Source: a virus
DNA: 38,209 nucleotides
Strand: one strand, 5' to 3'
Virus record (IMG/VR): IMGVR_UViG_3300025759_000243
Coordinates: 1 to 38,209 of that record
The translations under genes were made by a program, and so were the position numbers. The notes under the pieces were generated by a model. The model ran no database searches, was not told the origin of the DNA, and worked only from the letters and a program-made list of their open reading frames with translations. This document shows, piece after piece, positions 30,619-38,209 of this stretch (the first letter of the stretch is position 1; each line of letters starts with the position of its first letter).

Positions 30619-31032
30619 TTACTCCAAAGGTAATTCATAATAAATAAAACGAGGTTTATAACCATCTTTCTCAAAAACTTTACCCCAACCTTTTCGACCA
30701 TATGATTCAATAACATCACATTTAAGTTCTTTAGCAAACTCTTGTAATGTTTTTAACATAACATTTTTCCACTTATTTAAATGCACACCACCTGTGAAAT
30801 GCATCATAAGAGTTCTCATTTGGGGATAATCTACTACTTCAGTTACAACAAATCCATAAATCTGCACATTTTTATATGCGACCCATAGTTGTTTGTTAGT
30901 TGTTAAAAGGTTTTTTTTAATGTCGTCTGCTGTGAAACGACCATAAGTATACTTAGCTGATTTTTCTAAATAATCATGTATTGCGTGATAACAAGGAATA
31001 TAATCTTTTTTAGGAACAAGTGCTATGTTCAC
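30619..31032 (-). CDS. GNAT-like acetyltransferase fold protein (1)
   Basis: 137 residues with the GNAT layout: N-terminal helix pair, strand LWVAYKNVQIYGFVVTEVV, a following helix (NVMLKTLQEFAKELKCDVIE) and a GWGKVFEKDGYKPRFIYY end. The acetyl-CoA P-loop (Q/R-x-x-G-x-A) is weak, so it might be catalytic or structural. It overlaps a similar gene by four bases. Confidence 0.6.
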   Translation of the reverse strand: MNIALVPKKDYIPCYHAIHDYLEKSAKYTYGRFTADDIKKNLLTTNKQLWVAYKNVQIYGFVVTEVVDYPQMRTLMMHFTGGVHLNKWKNVMLKTLQEFAKELKCDVIESYGRKGWGKVFEKDGYKPRFIYYELPLE

Positions 31033-31415
31033 AATCTAATTTTCCAAAATTCATTTTCTTTTTTAAATCCAAGTTTTGGTGCAACTTTTTCCCATGCTTT
31101 TCTATAAGATTTAAAACTTATAAATAAACAATTATGTTTCTTTGCTATCTCTTTTATACGTTCTAAACCATCAATTAAAACGTTATTTTTTTTATTATAA
31201 GCCGCCCAAACGTGAATTGAATAAGCATGTTTTTGAAGAATCACATATCCTGTTTCTTGTTCATCTTCTATAGTTAAATATAAAAACGCAGATTGATATT
31301 TTAATTCACAATATGCTTGTTCGTAACGCCAATTACGAGCCATTTTAATTAAACTTGGTTTTATTTTGTCCCAATAATTTTCAATTTCATTATATGGAAC
31401 TAATTTCAGCTTCAT
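31029..31415 (-). CDS. GNAT-like acetyltransferase fold protein (2)
   Basis: 128 residues: AFLYLTIEDEQETGYVILQK, then LIDGLERIKEIAKKHNCLFI and KAWEKVAPKLGFKKENEFW. The layout and the KxGxKxxxxxW(K)I(R)L end mirror the downstream gene, so they are likely paralogues. A P-loop is not obvious. One-base overlap with the upstream tail protein gene. Confidence 0.55.
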   Translation of the reverse strand: MKLKLVPYNEIENYWDKIKPSLIKMARNWRYEQAYCELKYQSAFLYLTIEDEQETGYVILQKHAYSIHVWAAYNKKNNVLIDGLERIKEIAKKHNCLFISFKSYRKAWEKVAPKLGFKKENEFWKIRL

Positions 31416-32224
31416 CAGCCGATTATAACATATCCATATGTTTTATTCGACACATTATTAGGTAAATGTGTTACCGTTGCTTGTCCTTTTTGTCTATCGC
31501 TTACATATAACTCATGTGCTGACCCTGTTGTTTGTGATGGGTCTATCATTTGTAAATTAACCATTAATGCAGGAATTGCAGGTCTTACAAAAGGTGTTGT
31601 TTGTGCTGCATAATTTTCTAAATAAATACCTGTATTATCTACTGCTGCAACAACTTCAACATAATCATTAGCATCTAGTTCTAATGGGTGATTAATATTA
31701 ATAGGCATATATCCATCTACACCACCATGACTTTCTACCACACTAAATTTTGTTGCAGAATGTGGCACATCTGTTCCATTTACTCTAACCCAAATATATG
31801 ATTCATGGATTTGAACATCAGTATTTACAAATAAAGCAGATACATCTAAATCATAAACACCTGCATAACTGACTGTAATACGATTACTTGCTAATGACAT
31901 ACCTACTGTATATTCAGATTCTGATAAATCTAATATTTGTGGTGTGTTAGCAGTTGCAAAAGTTATATCTGCTCTTTCTTCAAATGTTCCATAAGGATAA
32001 GCATTTGTAGCTGCGGCACTTAAAGTCAATGGAGCAAACAAAATAACAGAGTTACGACCAATACGTTCATCAAATATAGTCGTAGTTGTAGCATTGCCTG
32101 TATTTAGAGTAAATTCGCCTGTGTTGTTAGATTTACCTTCTACAAGATTATTAACAATTTCTGCTACTTCTCTAGGATTGCCACCACGCCATGGTAGCTT
32201 TCTATACATATCGGAACGTGCCAT
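31415..32224 (-). CDS. Tail structural protein with C1q/TNF-like domain
   Basis: 269 residues. The N-terminal MARSDMYRKLPWRGGNPREVAEIVNNL region attaches to the virion in related proteins. Residues ~85-220 are beta-rich (YAGVYDLDVSALFVN, ESYIWVRVNGTDVPHSATKF, ELDANDYVEVVAAVDNTGIY), like a jelly-roll trimerisation head. It could be a tail spike or needle component. One-base overlap with the gp10-like gene. Confidence 0.6.
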   Translation of the reverse strand: MARSDMYRKLPWRGGNPREVAEIVNNLVEGKSNNTGEFTLNTGNATTTTIFDERIGRNSVILFAPLTLSAAATNAYPYGTFEERADITFATANTPQILDLSESEYTVGMSLASNRITVSYAGVYDLDVSALFVNTDVQIHESYIWVRVNGTDVPHSATKFSVVESHGGVDGYMPININHPLELDANDYVEVVAAVDNTGIYLENYAAQTTPFVRPAIPALMVNLQMIDPSQTTGSAHELYVSDRQKGQATVTHLPNNVSNKTYGYVIIG

Positions 32225-34047
32225 TACCTGTTTCCTGCTTGATTAACGTCTAAATCTAATCCTATGGCTAATGTCCAGTTTGCACCTGTTGGTGTGACTG
32301 ATATTCTATGATAACGTCCATGACTTCTTAAACCAACACGACCTTCTGCATCTGCTGATATGGCTGTGCTAAATGTTACTGTGTCATTTAATTCACGTCT
32401 TGATGCAATTTGCACATCTGCACTACCATTGTCTACAGATGGTCTAATAAGGTTTACTAGAGTGTTATAACCAAACTCTAAATCGTTTGTAGTTAAAATA
32501 GCTGTCTTACGAGTGCCTGTAAATGTTACAATTCTATCATCACGAACACCACCAAATAAAAACTTACCACCTTTCCAAATCCTATCATCGAGTGATGCAG
32601 ATAAAGCATCTAATGATTTAAGACCTGTGGTTGCAGCAGCTTGGTCAATAGCAACACCTGTTCCTGTTCCTGCACCTGTGGCTTGAAATAATACACCGAC
32701 TGTATTTGCTACTGCACCAATAAGAGTAAAGTCTGTTGTGCCTACTTCTCTGATAGTGTAATACTGACCTGTTACAAATGAACCTGCTGTGACATTATAA
32801 GCAGTATCCATGCTATCTAGTGATACACCTGTTGAAGCTAATGTAGATAGATAATCAACATCTGTTTCTGCTTCTGACCATTTTTGTGTTTGGTAATTAT
32901 AAATAATCAATGAACGGCTACCTGATACATTACTATAATTCCATATAACTACATTACGCTCAGGGTCAATAGAAGCTGAGATAGAATCAATATCACCAAT
33001 GTTGGCATTATTAAAGAAGTAACGATTTACTTTTTCAGCACCGATACGAATCACTTGTTGTCCATCACAAGCATAAAAGCCGTCAGCACCTAAGAAATAA
33101 GTAACACCTGCATATTGTGTAACAGAACCACCTTCAATACAGCCTACACCTCTAGCTATTACGTCAAATTGAAATATATTTGGGCTACCTACAAATGATT
33201 GCCTTACCACTGCATTTTCCATTAGTATTATTCCAAATTCACCACCTGTGATACCAGTTATGTCACCACCATCTTCTATATCCTGAAAATCAGCGAGTGA
33301 TGCTCCATCATTATCCCAATAATCAGGAGAGTTGACGTCAGACCACTGAACTCTGTTTGGATATGTTCCTGCTTCAATATATGCACCAACTACAAAATCA
33401 CGAATTACTGTAATATGTTTAGCAATAGGTGCTGCTGATGTGATAACACGAATATCACCTGATGTTGTTCCAGAATCTGTATCTGTATAAGTAAAACTAT
33501 CTGCATCAACAACTGTTATTGCATAACTTCCATCATTTGCATCGCCACTTATAATATCTACTTCATATGTTTCGCCATTAGTTAAGCCATGTCCAGTAAT
33601 ACTAACAGTTACTGTTGTGCCACTTCTAGCATATGTTCCAGATAAATAAGTAGATGATTGATAAAACGCAGTAGAACTACCTAATGTCCATCTTTGTATT
33701 CTTTGTGTTCCATTACTAGCCAACATATTTTGACCAAATTGCACAAACTGCCAACGACCATTACCAGAATAACCACCTGATGTTGATACATCATCTAAAC
33801 TTAAATCAGTATTATCAAGTTTAAATAGTTTAGTAGCGCCACCTGCAAACACAGTTACAGTTCCACCAAACTTACCAGCAAATACATTGTTCAGATTTTC
33901 TGATGCTGCTGCTGAGTAATTTGATGCATTATTAATGTATGTATACCCATTTAATACAGGCAATACATTTAACGCCTCTCTAACTGATTTACTTACTGAC
34001 GGCTGGTCAGGTAGCCATTCATCAAATAATATTCTTTGAGTTGCCAT
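32224..34047 (-). CDS. Tail hub/stabilisation protein, P22 gp10-like
   Basis: 607 residues. LFDEWLPDQPSVSKSVREAL at the start is the Phage_stabilise signature; repeated beta-propeller-type blades follow (GTQRIQRWTLG, TYPNRVQWSDVNSPDYWD, IYNYQTQKWSEAETDVDY). Two added modules, TVTVSITGHGLTNGETYEVD (~150) and FVTGQYYTIREVGTTDFTLIG (~450), are Ig-like or similar decorations also seen in other phages. It closes the tail tube after packaging. Confidence 0.8.
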   Translation of the reverse strand: MATQRILFDEWLPDQPSVSKSVREALNVLPVLNGYTYINNASNYSAAASENLNNVFAGKFGGTVTVFAGGATKLFKLDNTDLSLDDVSTSGGYSGNGRWQFVQFGQNMLASNGTQRIQRWTLGSSTAFYQSSTYLSGTYARSGTTVTVSITGHGLTNGETYEVDIISGDANDGSYAITVVDADSFTYTDTDSGTTSGDIRVITSAAPIAKHITVIRDFVVGAYIEAGTYPNRVQWSDVNSPDYWDNDGASLADFQDIEDGGDITGITGGEFGIILMENAVVRQSFVGSPNIFQFDVIARGVGCIEGGSVTQYAGVTYFLGADGFYACDGQQVIRIGAEKVNRYFFNNANIGDIDSISASIDPERNVVIWNYSNVSGSRSLIIYNYQTQKWSEAETDVDYLSTLASTGVSLDSMDTAYNVTAGSFVTGQYYTIREVGTTDFTLIGAVANTVGVLFQATGAGTGTGVAIDQAAATTGLKSLDALSASLDDRIWKGGKFLFGGVRDDRIVTFTGTRKTAILTTNDLEFGYNTLVNLIRPSVDNGSADVQIASRRELNDTVTFSTAISADAEGRVGLRSHGRYHRISVTPTGANWTLAIGLDLDVNQAGNR

Positions 34048-34277
34048 TATTTCTCACATGAAATAGATTTTAATTCATCAATAGTATTTAAGTTATCGAC
34101 TTGTTTTGTAATATCTCTTAATCTTTGTTTTTCTGCGACAATAGCAGTTGTATCGCTATTAGATTCTTGTGCTTTTATAAATAAAACATCTTGTTCTTCT
34201 AATAAAGGTTTTCTTTCTGCACGAAGTCTATCTTTTGTTATTTCTTTTGCTTTATTTATATTTACATTAATAGCCAT
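34047..34277 (-). CDS. Small tail-region protein
   Basis: 76 residues from the ATG at 34275-34277, AINVNINKAKEITKDRLRAER then KPLLEEQDVLFIKAQESNSD and IVAEKQRLRDITKQVD. It is mostly a coiled helix. Similar proteins sit in tail modules and may be assembly chaperones. A longer start at 34292 lacks support. Confidence 0.65.
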   Translation of the reverse strand: MAINVNINKAKEITKDRLRAERKPLLEEQDVLFIKAQESNSDTTAIVAEKQRLRDITKQVDNLNTIDELKSISCEK

Positions 34278-34462
34278 TATTTCCACTCCCATGCTTCTCT
34301 AAATGTTCTGTCAGAAGGTATCTCTGATTTGTCTACGATATGATACTCTTTACCATCTGGTACATCTTTAGATGCTATTTGTTCAATGGTTAGTCCACAA
34401 TCAGTTGGAACAATTATGGAGATTGTGCCATCATCATTTGTATATACTATTCTTTTGTCCAT
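34277..34462 (-). CDS. Small tail-region protein
   Basis: 61 residues: MDKRIVYTNDDGTISIIVP, TIEQIASKDVPDGKEYHIVD and FREAWEW. This beta-type peptide and the helical one after it are a common pair in aquatic phage tail modules, perhaps tail-fibre assembly factors. It ends in TAATG with the next. Confidence 0.65.
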   Translation of the reverse strand: MDKRIVYTNDDGTISIIVPTDCGLTIEQIASKDVPDGKEYHIVDKSEIPSDRTFREAWEWK

Positions 34463-34471
34463 AATTTTTCC

Positions 34472-35239
34472 TTATCTAAATATTGCCACTGAAACCACAT
34501 CAGCATCAGCAGCATCATTATTATTATTATATCCTCTTAACCCAACAGCAGATGTTGTCATAGTTGATGCTTGTGCAACAGCACCTCCAGTATCTGTAGA
34601 TATTGATGTTGATGAATATGTAGCACAAACAGCATAATCATTATCTTGCATAGCAGTTGTAAAGTTTACTGTATATTCACCAGTTCCATTATCAGTTATA
34701 CTAGATACATTTCCACTATCACGAATACCAACAGAGCCTGTTCCATCAAAATTTACCCAAGCACGACAAGCATATACTGGTGCAGAGCCACTTGCATTAA
34801 ATAATGATAAAGCATCACTATCTGTATAAGTAGTTATTCCTGTTAATGCTGAACCATCAATAGCTGGTAAAGCACCTGTAAGTTTTGATGAAGTCATTGT
34901 ATCAATCTTAGCATCTGTTACTGCACCATCTGCTATATCTGCCGTAGCAATAGTGCCATCAGTAATGTATGCTGAAGTAATGCTATTTAATGTTGCAACA
35001 GAACCAAGACCTAAATTTGTTCTTGCATCAGCAGCATTTTCAGCTCCTGTACCACCACTTGCAACAGCTAAAGCGTTTCCTGTTTGGTTTCCTGCTTGAA
35101 AATCTTTTAAATGACTCATTACAGCTCTAATTGAGTTATTTATGTTCGATGGGCTACATCCTTCCGCTATGTTAATATTTGCTACATCAGTATTATTCGC
35201 TGCTACTGCATCATATTGACTAATTTTTGTTTTTGCCAT
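34472..35239 (-). CDS. Tail fibre protein
   Basis: 255 residues. MAKTKISQYDAVAANNTDVA binds the tail, ASGGTGAENAADARTNLGLG is the classic fibre motif, and repeated IATADIADGAVTDAKIDT units make the shaft. The C-terminus (~150-255) is beta-rich (FDGTGSVGIRDSGNVSSITD) and may be a receptor-binding tip. Confidence 0.8.
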   Translation of the reverse strand: MAKTKISQYDAVAANNTDVANINIAEGCSPSNINNSIRAVMSHLKDFQAGNQTGNALAVASGGTGAENAADARTNLGLGSVATLNSITSAYITDGTIATADIADGAVTDAKIDTMTSSKLTGALPAIDGSALTGITTYTDSDALSLFNASGSAPVYACRAWVNFDGTGSVGIRDSGNVSSITDNGTGEYTVNFTTAMQDNDYAVCATYSSTSISTDTGGAVAQASTMTTSAVGLRGYNNNNDAADADVVSVAIFR

Positions 35240-35242
35240 GTT

Positions 35243-36016
35243 TTATCCTTGTTGTAACCAATTTTCATTATTTGTTGAAACGTCAGACCAAGTTTCTGTT
35301 CCTGCTGTGATATTTGTCCATGTTTCTGAACCTGTTGTTTGTTGTGTCCATGTATCAGTTCCAAATGATGTATCTGTCCATGATTCACTTCCAAATGGTG
35401 TGTCAGTCCATTCTTCACCTAATATTGTTCCTAATGCAGTGATTGTGCCATTAGAGTTAATTATTGCATCACCACTAAATGTTGCATTTGCTAAACATTC
35501 TGCTAATGCTGTTGCATTGATTTTAGGAAAACTATCAAATATGACGCCCCCTAGTGCATATACATCTGCATCTGTATTTATATTTGCATTAAATAATCTT
35601 TCACGAACTGCATTTGCAGTAACACTTACATTAGAAAATATAGAACCACTTGCGACTGCTAGAGAGAATCCTTCTGCATCAAATAATGCGTAACCTGCAA
35701 TAGCACCACTATTAGTTCTGATTCGTAAGTATGTTACAGATGCACTTGCATCACCTGTAATTGCACCAGATGATGTTCTTAATCTTGTAGCATCTATCGT
35801 TACTGTGCTATTTGCATTTATATCTGCATTGCCATGTAATATTAGTATTGCATCAGATGCAATAGTAGCAGTAGATGATATATCACCACTAGATGTGCGT
35901 AATCTTAAAGCAGTAGATACAACTGTAGCATCAGCAGTAACACTTGCCTGTCCTAATATGAATGCACCAGCAAGAGAACTAAAAGGTGTTTGAGAGAATG
36001 CACTTATGCCAAACAT
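35243..36016 (-). CDS. Repeat-rich tail-fibre-like protein with 10-residue Trp repeats
   Basis: 257 residues. The main part is of short Ala/Thr/Ile strands (TADATVVSTALRLRTSSGD and alike), as in beta-solenoid fibres. Residues ~202-257 hold six near-10-residue units with W-T/S-D/Q/N at a fixed place (EWTDTPFGS, ESWTDTSFGT, DTWTQQTTGS, ETWTNITAGT, ETWSDVSTNN, ENWLQQG). The repeats are perhaps a receptor- or glycan-binding tip. Confidence 0.6.
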   Translation of the reverse strand: MFGISAFSQTPFSSLAGAFILGQASVTADATVVSTALRLRTSSGDISSTATIASDAILILHGNADINANSTVTIDATRLRTSSGAITGDASASVTYLRIRTNSGAIAGYALFDAEGFSLAVASGSIFSNVSVTANAVRERLFNANINTDADVYALGGVIFDSFPKINATALAECLANATFSGDAIINSNGTITALGTILGEEWTDTPFGSESWTDTSFGTDTWTQQTTGSETWTNITAGTETWSDVSTNNENWLQQG

Positions 36017-36195
36017 TATTCTATACTATCTAATTCTTGTTGAGTTGGTTGTGTTTCAGTTGCATGATTCCATTCTTTTATGTAATCACCTTTTTCATCT
36101 AAATCATTTTGTAAAACGATTGTGCCAATATCAGGGTCAAAATCATTTTCTGATAAATTAGGTCTTAATTGTAATATTTTTTCATATAAAATCAT
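36016..36195 (-). CDS. Small tail-region protein
   Basis: 59 residues, MILYEKILQLRPNLSENDFD then IVLQNDLDEKGDYIKEWNHA and TQPTQQELDSIE. The form (Y-E-K-I at the start, I-x-x-W-x-H and Q-P-T-x-x-E-L) resembles XkdW-type small tail proteins. Its stop overlaps the next ATG by one base (TAATG). Confidence 0.65.
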   Translation of the reverse strand: MILYEKILQLRPNLSENDFDPDIGTIVLQNDLDEKGDYIKEWNHATETQPTQQELDSIE

Positions 36196-36197
36196 TG

Positions 36198-37142
36198 TTA
36201 TGGTCTCACATAATATGCTGCAAAAGTAGAAGCAGAACCATTAGCTAATTCAGGACTTGTTCCATTATTGTAAACATATGGTTCTAAATAATCTGTAGTG
36301 CCATTCATGTAAATAATTCCAGTTGCTCCTGCTTGACCTCTTGCTCCTGATACAAATAGTAATCCATATATACTTGTTACTGAACCATTTTTATATACAA
36401 CATTTCTCATGTTAGTTCCACCTGATGATGGTAATGTATATCCAGCGAAATGTACAAAATAATACCCAGCTTTATTTGGGGTAAATCTATAAAGAGATGT
36501 ATTATAACAACTATCTGTATCAAAATCTTCAACAGACATCTGTGCTTTTGTCCAAGTGCCTGAACTGAATGATTGAGTTACTGCTGGACCTTGTGCTTGA
36601 AATGCTGGACCAGATGTTAAAACATTATCTCCACCTTGTTGCAATGTTCCTGTAAAATTAGCTGTTGTATCATCATATTTAGCTGTATCAGCATCGTAAC
36701 CTTGAACATTTACACCAATGTCAGAATCTACTAATACATTACTACCACCATTCTGAAGTGTGCCTGTAAAGTTAGCAGTCACATCATCATACTTAGCTGT
36801 GTCAGCATCATATGCTTGAACAGAAACACCTATGTCATCAGAATTTACACTTTTTTCAGCAGGATATGTAACGAATACATTAGATGTGCCTGATAATGTA
36901 ATAGCACTACCTGCATTACTAGATTCTAGTATAGTATCACGAGATAAAGTTGTGCCTGATGCTGTGTATGTTCCTATACCTACTTCCCAATCATTACCAG
37001 AAGTTATGGCATAGTAGGTTGTATTACCATCACCGATAGCTGCAAATGTTTGAAAACCAGCAACTGCACCTGCAAGCGTGACTGTACCTGTGCCTGTGGT
37101 CGTAGTAGTTTCCTGTACTCTATCTTTAACGACTAATGCCAT
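36198..37142 (-). CDS. Tail fibre protein with tandem repeat and C1q-like head
   Basis: 314 residues. VVKDRVQETTTTTGTGTVTL and FAAIGDGNTTYYAI form the N-terminal domain. Two ~38-residue repeats (~103-178) share DIGVxVQxYDADTAKYDD and TANFTGTLQ. After FQAQGPAVTQSFSSGTWTKAQ a C1q-like trimeric head (FTPNKAGYYFVHFAGY) ends it, probably the receptor-binding part. Confidence 0.75.
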   Translation of the reverse strand: MALVVKDRVQETTTTTGTGTVTLAGAVAGFQTFAAIGDGNTTYYAITSGNDWEVGIGTYTASGTTLSRDTILESSNAGSAITLSGTSNVFVTYPAEKSVNSDDIGVSVQAYDADTAKYDDVTANFTGTLQNGGSNVLVDSDIGVNVQGYDADTAKYDDTTANFTGTLQQGGDNVLTSGPAFQAQGPAVTQSFSSGTWTKAQMSVEDFDTDSCYNTSLYRFTPNKAGYYFVHFAGYTLPSSGGTNMRNVVYKNGSVTSIYGLLFVSGARGQAGATGIIYMNGTTDYLEPYVYNNGTSPELANGSASTFAAYYVRP

Positions 37143-37151
37143 TATTTATCC

Positions 37152-37538
37152 TTACGCTAATGTAACTGATAAATTGCCAGTTGTAATCTTGAAGATGTCA
37201 CCAGAGTCAATCGTTTTAGATGTATCTAAAGGTGTGTGAAATAATAAGTTACCACTTGTTAAAGCATCATGTATGCCTATGTGCGTAACTGTACCCCACG
37301 ATGCGGTTGCAGTAGGAAAAGTTACGTCAGCAGAGTTTGTAGATACACCATTAGATGGAGCACCCATAGTCACTGCTGTTCTAGCATATGAACCACCTGA
37401 TACTTCTGTTCCTGTATCTGCATCTGTTGGGTCTGTTGTGTAAAGTGATACATATACTGTTGCTGGTGATGTATATGTTGTGTTACGGAGAACAGCATTA
37501 ATAAGTGCGTTCTCTAAAAAATTACTAAATTCAGCCAT
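37152..37538 (-). CDS. Minor tail protein, Gp80-like (complete copy)
   Basis: 128 residues, EFSNFLENALINAVLRNTTY then LYTTDPTDADTGTEVSGGSY, NSADVTFPTATASWGTVTHI and IHDALTSGNLLFHTPLD. A small beta-rich structural protein of the fibre region. It is nine bases downstream of the adaptor gene. The left end of the window holds a diverged copy of it. Confidence 0.75.
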   Translation of the reverse strand: MAEFSNFLENALINAVLRNTTYTSPATVYVSLYTTDPTDADTGTEVSGGSYARTAVTMGAPSNGVSTNSADVTFPTATASWGTVTHIGIHDALTSGNLLFHTPLDTSKTIDSGDIFKITTGNLSVTLA

Positions 37539-37547
37539 AATTGTTCC

Positions 37548-38162
37548 TTACGAAGTTGTTACGTTTAATGTTGCACTAGAGAATGTTGCTCCCTTATCAT
37601 TTTCTCTAATATTTGCGATTGCTCTGTCATACATACTTGACCATACTGCGATTCTTTCATCGTTCATTAAATATGGTTGTGCTTCTGCTAGAGTTGCATA
37701 GAGTAAAGCATCAGGAAAATATGCTAAATACACATTACTAGGTGTTGAGCCATCGATAAAGGTAGGTTTAGCATAATAGAGTATTTGTACTGTTTGTGTT
37801 CCATCTGGCACTGGTGCAAATTGAAACTCAGCACCAAGCATCGTAAAGTGTGTTGGTACGCCTGATTCGCTTGTCTTGCCATTTCTAAAGAATTTGTCTG
37901 GTGTTTGGAATTCTAGTGTGTACACAGGATTACCTTGTATATGTATTTCTCTTAACTCTAAAAAGTCGCTAGGAAATGCTATGTTCTTATCACCGCCAAC
38001 TGTTGATGCAGTAGCTACTTTTAACATCTCTTGCACTCTTAAGTCACGAGATAAACGCTCTTGTGCTAACTCAACAAAGTCAGGAATAACTGATGTTAAG
38101 TCTGACCTCGCAAGATAGTTTTCTACTGTCGTCACGAATGACGTATAGTTAGTAAATGCCAT
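37548..38162 (-). CDS. Head-tail adaptor protein, SU10-type (right copy)
   Basis: 204 residues, the same as the gene at 385-999 except for nine substitutions in the middle third, among them a GST-P for TST-A change near residues 139-142. It is followed by the same Gp80-like gene and preceded by the same methyltransferase. On a circular map both are one locus. Confidence 0.75.
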   Translation of the reverse strand: MAFTNYTSFVTTVENYLARSDLTSVIPDFVELAQERLSRDLRVQEMLKVATASTVGGDKNIAFPSDFLELREIHIQGNPVYTLEFQTPDKFFRNGKTSESGVPTHFTMLGAEFQFAPVPDGTQTVQILYYAKPTFIDGSTPSNVYLAYFPDALLYATLAEAQPYLMNDERIAVWSSMYDRAIANIRENDKGATFSSATLNVTTS

Positions 38163-38172
38163 TTAGGAATCC

Positions 38173-38209
38173 TTATTTGTGTTTTACGAATACAATGTAA
38201 CCATTATCC
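38173..38209 (-). CDS. Methyltransferase gene, 3' end only
   Basis: The final 37 bases encode the end of the methyltransferase, identical to 1010-1046, cut by the window edge. It shows that the right end runs into the same gene as the left. Confidence 0.8.
   Translation of the reverse strand, partial: DNGYIVFVKHK

Larger units (their letters stand above)
37165..38209. repeat. Right terminal near-repeat (overlap with left end)
   Basis: Matches 1-1046 with about 90 mismatches and one indel by hand count; see the left copy. The last 190 bases before the edge differ at only one position. Confidence 0.9.

Noticed and set aside
1-38209. CRISPR array, tRNA genes, integrase or attachment sites
   Set aside because: No regular repeat-spacer units, no tRNA-like cloverleaf and no recombinase were seen on either strand.

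Overview
The window is an essentially complete genome of an AT-rich, tailed double-stranded DNA phage (Caudoviricetes), about 37.16 kb as a circle. The last 1,045 bases repeat the first 1,046 at roughly 91-92% identity by hand count, so the two ends overlap. The head module combines a Terminase_3 large subunit, a P22-like portal, an acidic scaffold and a DUF5309/SU10-type capsid protein. The tail module has an SU10-type adaptor and a P22 gp10-like stabilisation protein, and no tape measure or sheath is seen. This suggests a short-tailed, headful-packaging virus. No integrase, excisionase, lysogeny repressor, DNA or RNA polymerase or tRNA was found, so it looks lytic and dependent on host replication and transcription.

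Layout. Minus strand, 17.3 down to 10.76 kb: an early/middle block with VRR-NUC nuclease, DUF1376 initiator-like protein, helicase-loader-like protein, NinB, a RecA-dependent-type HNH nuclease, then ParB-like protein, TET-associated glycosyltransferase and TET/JBP dioxygenase, and finally a Q-like late regulator. A consensus sigma-70 promoter at 10.74 kb follows. From there the late minus-strand block runs through small basic proteins, a DUF1289 protein, a GT8-like glycosyltransferase, TerS, TerL, portal, scaffold, capsid, a TPR-glycosyltransferase and a methyltransferase. It continues across the circular junction into adaptor, tail-fibre, tail-hub, internal-virion and lysis genes, down to 21.9 kb. 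Plus strand, 17.4 to 21.9 kb: small early proteins, then an annealase, YqaJ exonuclease and SSB-like recombination module, a DUF3310 protein and a nuclease-like protein.

Two things stand out. First, a 23-codon minus-strand gene at 20569-20640, in a gap of the plus-strand block, encodes a PqqA-like peptide, the precursor of the cofactor PQQ. It has its own promoter-like sequence and a strong ribosome binding site. This points to a PQQ-using, probably methylotrophic host; Methylophilales would fit the AT-rich genome, but that is inference. Second, the ParB-like/glycosyltransferase/dioxygenase trio at 11.5-13.6 kb, joined by 4-base overlaps, looks like a DNA-base oxidation and glycosylation (base-J-like) cassette with no 5-cytosine methyltransferase in the window.

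How the parts fit: early genes at 16.8, 17.4 and 18.5 kb share a leader motif, WTTCRGGYATCAT, just after a -10-like box. The Q-like gene ends on the -35 of the late promoter. Lysis genes lie at the far end of the late block. Two glycosyltransferases, a methyltransferase and two GNAT-like genes among the structural genes suggest modification of the virion or cell surface.
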